Shown: positions 1 to 5,371 of the stretch, one piece after another
How positions within the stretch are numbered: position 1 is the stretch's first letter
Layout of the letters: each line of letters starts with the position of its first letter
NCBI GenBank assembly: GCA_964609495.1
Contig: CAZSTA010000056.1
Coordinates: forward strand, 1-6,386
Source of the DNA: CAZSTA01 sp964609495 [NCBI: uncultured bacterium]
GTDB lineage: Bacteria; CAZSTA01
Reading direction: 5' to 3'
DNA: 6,386 nucleotides
Notes under the pieces: model-generated
Database searches by the model: none
Seen by the model: the letters and a program-made list of their open reading frames with translations, nothing else
What the model was told of the DNA's origin: nothing
Position numbers and translations under genes: made by a program

Positions 1-54
1 AGAGAGGGAGGACACACGGTTGGGGCTGGTGTTGTCGCCGAAATCATCGAGTGA
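1..54 (+). CDS. tuf: Elongation factor Tu, C-terminal 17 residues (partial)
   Basis: The window opens inside a gene. From base 1 the frame reads REGGHTVGAGVVAEIIE and stops at TGA (52-54). This is close to the conserved end of bacterial EF-Tu (domain 3), typically R-E-G-G-[RH]-T-V-G-[AS]-G-V-V-x-x-I-[IL]-x. EF-Tu is the cytoplasmic GTPase that delivers aminoacyl-tRNA to the ribosome. The archaeal or eukaryotic EF-1A end looks different, so this also supports a bacterial origin. Two tRNA genes follow 24 bases after the stop, a sensible neighbourhood for a translation factor. Only the tail is visible, so gene length and upstream operon partners cannot be judged. Confidence 0.87.
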   Translation, partial: REGGHTVGAGVVAEIIE

Positions 55-65
55 GGAACTCTGGT

Positions 66-71
66 TATAAT
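66..71 (+). promoter_or_regulatory. Possible -10 box of the tRNA-Ile gene
   Basis: A perfect TATAAT lies in the 24-base gap between the tuf stop and the first tRNA, and ends 7 bases before the tRNA's first base. Transcription could therefore start at or next to the mature 5' end. No matching -35 box is seen at the usual spacing, and the upstream TG is not at the extended -10 position. The tRNAs may equally be co-transcribed with tuf. Confidence 0.3.
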
Positions 72-78
72 CTATGAT

Positions 79-155
79 GGGCCTATAGCTCAGGTGGTGA
101 GAGCGCACGCCTGATAAGCGTGAGGTCCCTGGTTCGAATCCAGGTAGGCCCACCA
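79..155 (+). tRNA. trnI: tRNA-Ile (anticodon GAT)
   Basis: A full cloverleaf can be folded by hand. The acceptor GGGCCTA (79-85) pairs perfectly with TAGGCCC (145-151). The anticodon stem is CACGC/GCGTG (106-110 and 118-122) around loop CTGATAA, giving anticodon GAT at 113-115. The T stem is CCTGG/CCAGG (128-132 and 140-144) with loop TTCGAAT. The discriminator is A152 and CCA is encoded at 153-155. It reads the isoleucine codons AUC and AUU. It is followed 51 bases later by tRNA-Ala(TGC), the partner it normally has in rRNA spacers. Confidence 0.97.
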
Positions 156-170
156 GTTGAGATAGTGATC

Positions 171-198
171 CGAGGCGAGGGATGAATTCCTTGACTCG
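171..198 (+). other. Hairpin in the spacer between the two tRNAs
   Basis: CGAGGCGAGG (171-180) can pair with CCTTGACTCG (189-198) across an 8-base loop, with one G-A mismatch and one G-T wobble. In the transcript it would place a roughly 10-bp stem between the tRNAs. This could guide processing of a dicistronic tRNA precursor. It is a structural reading only, and the role is inferred. Confidence 0.35.
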
Positions 199-206
199 AT
201 TTTGAG

Positions 207-282
207 GGGGATGTAGCTCAGTTGGGAGAGCGCCGCCCTTGCAAGGCGGAGGTCAGCGGTTCGAACCCGCTCATCTCCACCA
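207..282 (+). tRNA. trnA: tRNA-Ala (anticodon TGC)
   Basis: The cloverleaf is complete. The acceptor GGGGATG (207-213) pairs with CATCTCC (272-278), with one G-T wobble. The anticodon stem is CCGCC/GGCGG (233-237 and 245-249) around loop CTTGCAA, with anticodon TGC at 240-242. The T stem is AGCGG/CCGCT (255-259 and 267-271) with loop TTCGAAC. The discriminator is A279 and CCA is encoded at 280-282. It decodes GCN alanine codons. No 23S-like sequence follows, so this Ile-Ala pair does not lie in an rRNA operon spacer here. Confidence 0.97.
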
Positions 283-306
283 TAATAAATTCTTTTAGAT
301 AGGAAT

Positions 307-366
307 GGCTAGCGACTGAGGTTTTGCCAAGGGCAAGCGGTAGAAGCTAGCCTTTATTTATATATT
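307..366 (+). terminator. Nested hairpin with T-rich tail after the tRNAs
   Basis: GGCTAGC (307-313) and GCTAGCC (346-352) form a perfect 7-bp stem. Within its 32-base loop, TTGCC (324-328) and GGCAA (332-336) form a second perfect stem with loop AAG. A T/A-rich run (353-366) follows directly. This suggests an intrinsic terminator closing the tuf-tRNA unit. The top is larger than a classic terminator and the T run is broken by A's, so a leader element for the aminotransferase operon is an alternative. Confidence 0.5.
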
Positions 367-389
367 TAAGAAAGGGTGAGGACAAAGAT

Positions 390-1496
390 ATGGAGTTCGC
401 TAGGAGGGTGGCAAATATAGATCTATCAGGAATTCGCAAGATCTTTGAAGCGGCAGGATCAGGAGCTATCAACTTAGGCTTAGGACAGCCCGATTTCGAT
501 ACTCCTGAGCATATTAAGGAGGCGGCAATACAGGCTATTAGGGATGGATTTACTAAATATACTCATAATGTTGGGGAACTTCCGCTTCGGGAGGCTATCT
601 GTGAGAAGTTCAAATGTGATAACGATATTGAGGTGAAGCTAGATGAGATAATCGTTACTGCTGGAGCTAGTGAAGCCTTACATCTAGCTTTAGAGGCTTT
701 AGTAGGCCCTGGCGATGAGGTGCTAATTCCAGATCCTAGTTTCGTCTCCTATGCGGCTTTAACTAAGGTCGCAGGGGCAACCCCGGTTTATATTCCTTTG
801 GACGATAATCTTCATCTACAAGCAGATATTATCTCTGAATATATAACTCCTAATACTAAGGTGCTAGTTATGAATTCTCCTTCCAATCCGACTGGAGCGG
901 TTCAAACTGCTGAGGAGATAGAGGCTATCGCCGATTTGGCTTCCGAGAGGGGGCTAGTAATAATCTCTGATGAGGTATATGAGCACTTCATCTATGAAGG
1001 AGAGCATTTCAGTCCCGCTAACTTTTACGATGGGATTATCACTATCAATGCTACCTCTAAGACTTATGCGATGACCGGTTGGAGATTGGGATATCTATCG
1101 GCTCCGAAGAATTATGTGGAGCAGATGTTAAAGATCCACCAGTATTGTCAAGCTTGTGCCTGCTCTATCTCTCAAAGAGCTGCTTATGCTGCTTTAACTG
1201 GCCCTCAGGATTCCGTAGCGAAAATGAGAGATGCTTTTAGAGAGAGAAGAGAATTATTGCTAACGGGTCTTAAAGATCTCAACATCGACTGCATAAAGCC
1301 CGCGGGGGCTTTCTATGTTTTCCCTGAAGTGGAGAATGAGATGGATAAGGTAAATAAACTGTTGGCAAGAGGGGTCATAACTGTCCCCGGGACTGCTTTT
1401 GGAGAAGAAGGTAGAGGACATATCCGTCTATCTTATGCTACCTCTGCGGATAATATCAAGAAAGCTCTGGAGATAATGGCTGAGGTATTGTCTTGA
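390..1496 (+). CDS. PLP-dependent aminotransferase, class I/II (aspartate-aminotransferase type)
   Basis: This 368-residue protein has the fold-type I aminotransferase pattern. LGLGQPDFDTPEH (residues 29-41) is the N-terminal substrate loop and KYT is at 56-58. NPTG is at 166-169, with Asn166 contacting the cofactor. SDEVYE is at 193-198, with Asp194 pairing to the pyridine nitrogen. SKTYAMTGWRLGY contains the Schiff-base Lys224 and phosphate-binding Arg232. HIRLSYA carries Arg346, which binds the substrate carboxylate. It would transfer an amino group between an amino acid (aspartate or an aromatic/branched one) and 2-oxoglutarate in the cytoplasm. By eye it resembles the aspartate aminotransferases of methanogens and deep-branching bacteria. 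The ATG at 390 has GGGTGAGG (374-381) 8 bases upstream. The stop is TGA. It is the first gene of the following run. Exact substrate is not determinable. Of 15 Arg codons, 12 are AGA/AGG. Confidence 0.93.
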   Translation: MEFARRVANIDLSGIRKIFEAAGSGAINLGLGQPDFDTPEHIKEAAIQAIRDGFTKYTHNVGELPLREAICEKFKCDNDIEVKLDEIIVTAGASEALHLALEALVGPGDEVLIPDPSFVSYAALTKVAGATPVYIPLDDNLHLQADIISEYITPNTKVLVMNSPSNPTGAVQTAEEIEAIADLASERGLVIISDEVYEHFIYEGEHFSPANFYDGIITINATSKTYAMTGWRLGYLSAPKNYVEQMLKIHQYCQACACSISQRAAYAALTGPQDSVAKMRDAFRERRELLLTGLKDLNIDCIKPAGAFYVFPEVENEMDKVNKLLARGVITVPGTAFGEEGRGHIRLSYATSADNIKKALEIMAEVLS

Positions 1497-1516
1497 AGGA
1501 CAGTTGTGAATAACAA

Positions 1517-1524
1517 GGAAGGAG
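1517..1524 (+). promoter_or_regulatory. Shine-Dalgarno site that favours the 1533 start
   Basis: GGAAGGAG ends 8 bases before the ATG at 1533. The earlier in-frame GTG (1506) has only GAAGGA (1495-1500) at 5-base spacing, overlapping the end of the aminotransferase gene. The ATG at 1528 is in another frame and stops at once. Confidence 0.6.
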
Positions 1525-1532
1525 TAAATGAA

Positions 1533-2231
1533 ATGAGAAATAGAGAGCGAGTGATCGAGTGTTTGAAGGTTTTTCCCAAGCTATATTTCGATAAAAATGA
1601 AACTTTGCTCCCCTCTAAGATGGGGTATTTCATCTATCGGAAAGGAGTTGATAAGAGTCCGATAGAATCCCCCACCTTTCCCAGAAGATTATCCTTTATC
1701 CATCATAGCTCGGTTATATGTGAATTCTCTCTCTGGTATGATGCCGATATATCTCATCTCTATGAGCTGGAGCATATATGGGTTTATGCCGATGATAACG
1801 ATAAAGTGGTGAAGATCGAGGCTAGCTTTCATGGGAGCTTCAGTGGGTTCTCTCCAGAGGATAAACTTCTCGTTGAACCGGGAAAGCATGCTCACTGTAG
1901 TTCGATAGAGCAATTTCCATTAAGCATAGAAGAATCGACTCGGATATGTGAAAATCCGGGGAGCGAAGGATTATTGATAATAGGTTTGAACGCACCAGAG
2001 CTTCAAGATTTTAAAGAGGAGTTGAGAATAAGCTATAAAAATGAGGAGATAGATGGCTTAATAAGAGAGGATTTTCAGAAGTATGCTTTTACTCCTTCTT
2101 ATGAGATGATAGAGGAGTTTATTCCTTCAGAGGATATATTATGTCCTTGGGAGGAGTTGAGGGAGTATATAAAGACTTTTCTGTATGATAAACTTTCGGA
2201 ATTGAAAGCGAAAAGCGGGGAGAAGATGTAG
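1533..2231 (+). CDS. Conserved-looking protein of unknown function, His/Glu-rich core
   Basis: I do not recognise this 232-residue protein with confidence. It has no signal peptide or membrane segment, so it is probably cytoplasmic and soluble. Residues 66-121 are the distinctive part: WYDADISHLYELEHIWVY, then SFHG at 98-101, then PGKHAH at 116-121. His75, Glu78, Glu80, His81, His100, His119 and His121 could form a metal or catalytic centre. The order of an H..E.EH stretch, an xHG step and later His residues loosely recalls VPS62/NPP1-like folds, but that is speculation. The C-terminal third is acidic and helical. The start was chosen by the SD at 1517-1524; GTG 1506 would add nine residues. 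It lies 36 bases after the aminotransferase. It ends in TAG only 3 bases before the HAD gene and in the same frame, so translational coupling is likely. Confidence 0.8.
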   Translation: MRNRERVIECLKVFPKLYFDKNETLLPSKMGYFIYRKGVDKSPIESPTFPRRLSFIHHSSVICEFSLWYDADISHLYELEHIWVYADDNDKVVKIEASFHGSFSGFSPEDKLLVEPGKHAHCSSIEQFPLSIEESTRICENPGSEGLLIIGLNAPELQDFKEELRISYKNEEIDGLIREDFQKYAFTPSYEMIEEFIPSEDILCPWEELREYIKTFLYDKLSELKAKSGEKM

Positions 2232-2234
2232 CGG

Positions 2235-2504
2235 ATGAAGAGAAGACTTAAAGCTGTTATATTTGATATGGGTGGAACTTTACTTGACTTCGATTCTATT
2301 CCCTGGCAGGAAGCAGAAGCTCAAGGATATAAAAATGTATATGATAGGCTGGTAAATGATGGATATTCACTTCCTTCTGAAGATGAGTTTATTCAGTCGC
2401 TAAGGGAGATTGTTGAGGAATATTGGAGCAGAGCTATTGATAAAGGAGAAGGAGTTAGTTTAGAAGATGTATTCGCGGAAATCTCTAGTCGCTTTAGCCT
2501 ATAG
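2235..2504 (+). CDS. HAD hydrolase, N-terminal part up to the amber codon
   Basis: If TAG terminates, translation from 2235 gives 89 residues. These hold motif I (VIFDMGGTLLDFD, residues 8-20, nucleophile Asp11) and about half of the helical cap. Motifs II to IV, which bind phosphate and magnesium, are missing, so this fragment should not be an active enzyme. The start lies 3 bases past the upstream stop, with GGGGAG 12 bases ahead of the ATG. Confidence 0.6.
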   Translation: MKRRLKAVIFDMGGTLLDFDSIPWQEAEAQGYKNVYDRLVNDGYSLPSEDEFIQSLREIVEEYWSRAIDKGEGVSLEDVFAEISSRFSL

Positions 2505-2531
2505 CTACCCGATTCCGATCTGCTATCCTAT

Positions 2532-2981
2532 ATGTGGAGTTACTATTACCCGCTCTCATCTCAATTATCCGTCTTCGATTCTACCAGAGAGACTCTAATT
2601 GCTCTGAAGAGGAGAGGATTGAAGATCGGTTTAATATCTAATACCCTTTGTCCAGGAGAGCTACATCAGGAGGAGCTACGTCGGTTCGATATACTGGAGC
2701 TATTCGATGATCTGAAGTTCTCCTCCGATTTCAGATACGCGAAGCCTCATCCCTCTATCTTCCGCGCTTCTTTAGAAGCTCTAGGGGTTGAGCCAGAGGA
2801 GGCGGTCTTTGTAGGAGACAGGATAGTTGACGATGTCTCCGGTGCTCAAGGAGTAGGGATGAAGGGGATATTGAGGGAGTTGGATAGCAGAGAGGAGAAG
2901 AGCGATATTACAATCCCCGATGGAAGGATCAGATCATTAAGGGAATTAGAGGATATACTCAGTCAGCTTTATTTCTTATGA
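2532..2981 (+). CDS. HAD hydrolase, C-terminal part after the amber codon
   Basis: The frame continues from the TAG to a TGA at 2979-2981, and its first ATG is at 2532. It carries the end of the cap and the Rossmann-like core: LISNT (motif II Ser), YAKPHPSIF (motif III Lys) and VFVGDRIVDDVSGA (motif IV acidic residues). No Shine-Dalgarno sequence precedes the ATG at 2532, where the upstream bases are pyrimidine-rich. Independent translation therefore looks poor, and this half is probably made only by reading through the TAG, if at all. The nucleophile Asp is absent from this part. Confidence 0.5.
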   Translation: MWSYYYPLSSQLSVFDSTRETLIALKRRGLKIGLISNTLCPGELHQEELRRFDILELFDDLKFSSDFRYAKPHPSIFRASLEALGVEPEEAVFVGDRIVDDVSGAQGVGMKGILRELDSREEKSDITIPDGRIRSLRELEDILSQLYFL

Positions 2982-3000
2982 ATAGGAGGATTTAATTATT

Positions 3001-4395
3001 ATGAGAGAACTTATGGAGGATATAGTTAAAGAGGGAGGGAAGAAGGGCGCTGAATTTTGTGATGTGAGAATGGTGACTATGACTGGGACCTCTATCAGAA
3101 TCGAAGATGGAGTCGCCAAGGAGCTTATGGCTCCCCGCGACTATGGAGCCTGTGTTCGAGTCCTCTACAATGGCTATTGGGGCTTCGCCTCGACTAATAT
3201 AGTCGATAAAGCTAGTTTGGAGGAGACCCTTTTCAGCGCAATCGACTCGGCTAGGGCTAAGACGGTAGGGGAGAGGACTAAGATCGTCGAGGTGAAGCCT
3301 CACGAGGATAAAGCGATCAGTAAATACGAGATCGATCCGCGAGAAGTTAGTGAAGCGGAGAAGATGGAGCATCTAAGAGGATTGGAGGAGGCGGCCCGGC
3401 AATATAGTGATAAGGTAGCCAATACTGTGCTTGGTTATGGCGATGGAGTTATGCAAGAGGTGGTTTGTAATTCCTTCGGTGTTTATACTGATCAGACCTT
3501 AGTTCGCACTAGGTCTTCGATTGTGGTTACTGCAAAGGAAGGGGATAATAGACAGTCGGCTCGTCGCTCGATCGGTAAGCTCTCTGGCTTTGAGCTTATT
3601 AAAAATACCGATCCTGAGAAGTTCGGTATAGAAGCGGCGAAAGTAGCGGTTGATCTACTTAAAGCGGATAAAGCTCCCGCGGGTTCGTTCCCGGTTATTA
3701 TGGACCCTGGTATCTCGGGTCTATTCGCTCATGAAGCTTTGGGACATAATGCTGAGGGCGATTTGGTAGCTTTTCATGAGAGCATCATTGAGGGGATGGT
3801 GGGAGAAAAGATCGCAAGCGAGGCCGTTACCTTAATCGATGATGCTACTTATGAGGATTATACCTATAGTGGATGTTACTACTTCGACTCTGAAGGAACT
3901 CCTGCTCAAAGAAGGGTTATCATTGAGGAGGGGGTATTAAAGGGATATATGCATAGTTTAGAGACCGCGGCTCTTCTCGATGCCCAGCCGAATGGGAGCT
4001 GTCGCGGTTATCTGCACCAGAATATCCCGATAGTTAGAATGAGTAACACCTTCTTCGCTCCCGGAGAATATACCTTAGATGAATTGATGAATGGGATCGA
4101 GCTTGGTTTGTTGGTGAAGGGCGCTAACTGGGGATATGTCTTTGTGGAGAGAGGGCAATTCACCTGCAATATCGAGGAAGCATATATGATCCGAAATGGC
4201 AAACTAGCCGAGCGGATCAGCAATGTGAGCATCGGAGGATTGACGCTCGATACTTTGAAGAGGATCGAAGGCTGTAGCAAGGAGTTCGATCTCAGGCTCT
4301 CCGGCGGGATGTGTGGCAAGGGACAACCGATGTGGGTCGATGCTGGTGGCCCTTATATGCTCGTTGGAGATGTGGTAGTAGGTGGGTATAAGTAG
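3001..4395 (+). CDS. tldD: TldD-type zinc metallopeptidase (peptidase family U62/M103)
   Basis: This 464-residue protein has the TldD signature. FAHEALGHNAEGD (residues 242-254) supplies the HExxxH zinc motif (His244, Glu245, His248). A late cysteine in GGMCGKGQP (Cys438) matches the third zinc ligand, and the chain ends with the typical MLVGDVVVGG. The start FCDVRM..TSIRIEDGVAKEL is the usual N-terminal domain. In characterised systems TldD pairs with TldE/PmbA to form a protease acting on unfolded or ribosomally made peptides, as in microcin B17 maturation and CcdA turnover. TldD carries the active site. No TldE follows here, though the partner may be encoded elsewhere or absent. AGGAGGA (2984-2990) lies 10 bases before ATG 3001. 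It starts 19 bases after the HAD frame, so it is probably in the same transcript. The stop is TAG. Confidence 0.95.
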   Translation: MRELMEDIVKEGGKKGAEFCDVRMVTMTGTSIRIEDGVAKELMAPRDYGACVRVLYNGYWGFASTNIVDKASLEETLFSAIDSARAKTVGERTKIVEVKPHEDKAISKYEIDPREVSEAEKMEHLRGLEEAARQYSDKVANTVLGYGDGVMQEVVCNSFGVYTDQTLVRTRSSIVVTAKEGDNRQSARRSIGKLSGFELIKNTDPEKFGIEAAKVAVDLLKADKAPAGSFPVIMDPGISGLFAHEALGHNAEGDLVAFHESIIEGMVGEKIASEAVTLIDDATYEDYTYSGCYYFDSEGTPAQRRVIIEEGVLKGYMHSLETAALLDAQPNGSCRGYLHQNIPIVRMSNTFFAPGEYTLDELMNGIELGLLVKGANWGYVFVERGQFTCNIEEAYMIRNGKLAERISNVSIGGLTLDTLKRIEGCSKEFDLRLSGGMCGKGQPMWVDAGGPYMLVGDVVVGGYK

Positions 4396-4400
4396 ATCGA

Positions 4401-4426
4401 CTTCGCTGATTTCGGATAATGCGAAG
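4401..4426 (+). promoter_or_regulatory. Hairpin that could cover the ribosome site of the next gene
   Basis: CTTCGC (4401-4406) and GCGAAG (4421-4426) are perfect inverse complements around a 14-base loop. The 3' arm shares the GAAG that begins the Shine-Dalgarno region (GAAGGTGAT) of the gene starting at 4439. It lies just after the tldD stop. A role in limiting translation is inferred. Confidence 0.3.
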
Positions 4427-4431
4427 GTGAT
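4426..4431 (+). promoter_or_regulatory. Shine-Dalgarno site that favours the 4439 start
   Basis: GGTGAT, part of the longer AAGGTGAT, matches the 16S anti-SD complement and ends 7 bases before ATG 4439. In-frame alternatives are GTG 4382, which lies inside tldD with no clear site, and ATG 4430, which would be too close to the site. Confidence 0.55.
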
Positions 4432-4438
4432 GAGAGAT

Positions 4439-5224
4439 ATGCAAATAAGTGCAACGTATCCGACCATTGAACACACCCAGGCTTCAGAAGTCGTTGTAGA
4501 TTTCTTCTCCGTATGTCCAGATGTAGAAGCTGTTATCCTTATAGGCTCTTGTGCGCGTGGGAAAGCCACTCCTGATAGCTGTCTGGATTTCCTGGTGCTT
4601 GTGCTCCCTGAAGTGCTTTCAACCGAAAAGGCTGCCCTAGAACAACGATGGAGCAACTTCTATGAGACAGAGGACGTCTTCAAGGTGTTGAGGCAGGTGG
4701 GAAAATATTCGCACGTTGACTTAGACTTCATCAATGGCTGTTTTGTGCCCAAACCGCGCAGTCCGACTTCCGGACCGGATGAGTTCGAATTAGAGATAGG
4801 GAACACTCTAGTATATAGCGTTAGCCTCTGGGAACGTAGTAATTACCTCGAGTATCTTAAAGCCCGGTGGCTACCGTATTACGATGAATCGCTTCGCCGA
4901 AAAAGACTGGCTATGGTGCGTCGCTATTGCCTTGACAACCTCGATCACATTCCTATGTTCGTGGATTGGGGCTTATACTTTCAGGCTTTCCACCGACTAT
5001 ATGACGCTTTCCGAGAATTTCTTCAGGCTCTTTTCATTTCTCGCGGAACTTACCCTATCGCTTACGATAAGTGGATCCGAGAGCAGATCGAGGAGATTCT
5101 GGGAATGCCGGAACTCTATCAACAATTGCGGAAGTTCTTTGAGATCGAACACTTTGAGAGTCAAGAGATCTCTCGCAAAGCAGAGGCTTTAGGTCGTCTT
5201 CTGAAGGAATATGTTGCGGAGTGA
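4439..5224 (+). CDS. Nucleotidyltransferase-fold protein with altered active site
   Basis: This 261-residue protein has an N-terminal Pol-beta-type nucleotidyltransferase core: AVILIGSCARGKATPDSCLDFLVLV, with the GS-x-ARG loop at 36-41. The family normally ends this motif in S-D-x-D. Here it is S47-C48-L49-D50, so the first metal-binding Asp is Cys (TGT). VDLDF at 93-97 fits the strand carrying the third carboxylate. Residues 120-261 are helical (WERSNYLEYLKARWLPYY, later GTYPIAYDKWIREQ), like the C-terminal helical domain of aminoglycoside-nucleotidyltransferase-like proteins. Active relatives transfer NMP to small molecules or proteins, but this copy may be inactive, binding-only, or use changed chemistry. 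It lies 43 bases after tldD. Of 18 Arg codons, 16 are CGN, opposite to the aminotransferase gene (3 of 15), which suggests separate ancestry. The stop is TGA. Confidence 0.85.
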   Translation: MQISATYPTIEHTQASEVVVDFFSVCPDVEAVILIGSCARGKATPDSCLDFLVLVLPEVLSTEKAALEQRWSNFYETEDVFKVLRQVGKYSHVDLDFINGCFVPKPRSPTSGPDEFELEIGNTLVYSVSLWERSNYLEYLKARWLPYYDESLRRKRLAMVRRYCLDNLDHIPMFVDWGLYFQAFHRLYDAFREFLQALFISRGTYPIAYDKWIREQIEEILGMPELYQQLRKFFEIEHFESQEISRKAEALGRLLKEYVAE

Positions 5225-5260
5225 CTTAGACGGTGCATCGCCTAACACAGAAATTTGTCG

Positions 5261-5288
5261 AAAAACCCCTTGAAAGTGGTTAGTTTTT
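5261..5288 (+). terminator. Weak terminator-like hairpin after the nucleotidyltransferase
   Basis: AACC (5264-5267) pairs with GGTT (5278-5281), with CT/AG (5269-5270 and 5275-5276) inside a C-T mismatch and loop TGAA. A run of five T's (5284-5288) follows. The stem is short, so strength is doubtful, but its place 36 bases after a stop codon fits a terminator. Between it and the transposase relic (5289-5371) I see no gene. Confidence 0.35.
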
Positions 5289-5371
5289 ACTTTCTTCGGG
5301 AGATGTTATGTTATTGATGTAGTTGATGAGAATGAATATTTATATAAAAGATCGAGAGAAATCCGAACTCT

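Larger units (their letters stand above)
2235..2981 (+). pseudogene. HAD-superfamily hydrolase interrupted by an in-frame TAG
   Basis: One uninterrupted frame of 248 codons encodes a complete HAD-type hydrolase, except that codon 90 (2502-2504) is TAG. Motif I is FDMGGTL, with nucleophile Asp11. Motif II is LISNT, with Ser135. Motif III is AKPHP, with Lys170. Motif IV is VGDRIVDD, with Asp195 and Asp199/200. Length and motif order fit a normal HAD phosphatase-like enzyme with a helical cap between motifs I and II, and the TAG falls in that cap. There is no frameshift and no decay around the stop: LPDSDLLSYMWSYYYPL continues as plausible cap sequence. It is a fresh nonsense allele, a sequence error, or a read-through or recoded amber. 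The second Asp of motif I (position 13) is Gly, so ordinary phosphatase chemistry is uncertain. GGGGAG (2217-2222) serves the ATG at 2235. It is called a pseudogene for lack of proof of suppression. Confidence 0.7.

Noticed and set aside
191-216. TTGACT at 191-196 as the -35 box of a promoter for tRNA-Ala
   Set aside because: The -10 position would fall inside the tRNA at 214-219, with no TATAAT-like sequence. The same bases are better explained as the 3' arm of the spacer hairpin.
4382-4438. Longer start for the nucleotidyltransferase at GTG 4382, overlapping tldD
   Set aside because: There is no good ribosome site, and the extra 19 residues carry no family feature; GGTGAT at 4426-4431 supports 4439.
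4204-4656. Long minus-strand open frame across the end of tldD and the start of the nucleotidyltransferase
   Set aside because: It lies antisense to two well-supported genes, has no recognisable motif, and is explained as a shadow of their codon structure.
4884-5192. Plus-strand 102-codon frame inside the nucleotidyltransferase gene
   Set aside because: It is another frame of a protein with clear family motifs and has no own ribosome site.
4439-5224. MNT/HEPN toxin-antitoxin module
   Set aside because: The nucleotidyltransferase is 261 residues with its own helical C-terminal domain, longer than typical MNT antitoxins, and no HEPN-like small gene lies beside it.
5240-5285. attC-like ends: GCCTAAC (5240-5246) and GTTAGTT (5279-5285) after the nucleotidyltransferase, suggesting an integron cassette
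   Set aside because: The 3' side does not fit GTTRRRY, the span of 46 bases is shorter than typical attC sites, inner L boxes are not visible, and there is no matching junction before the gene.
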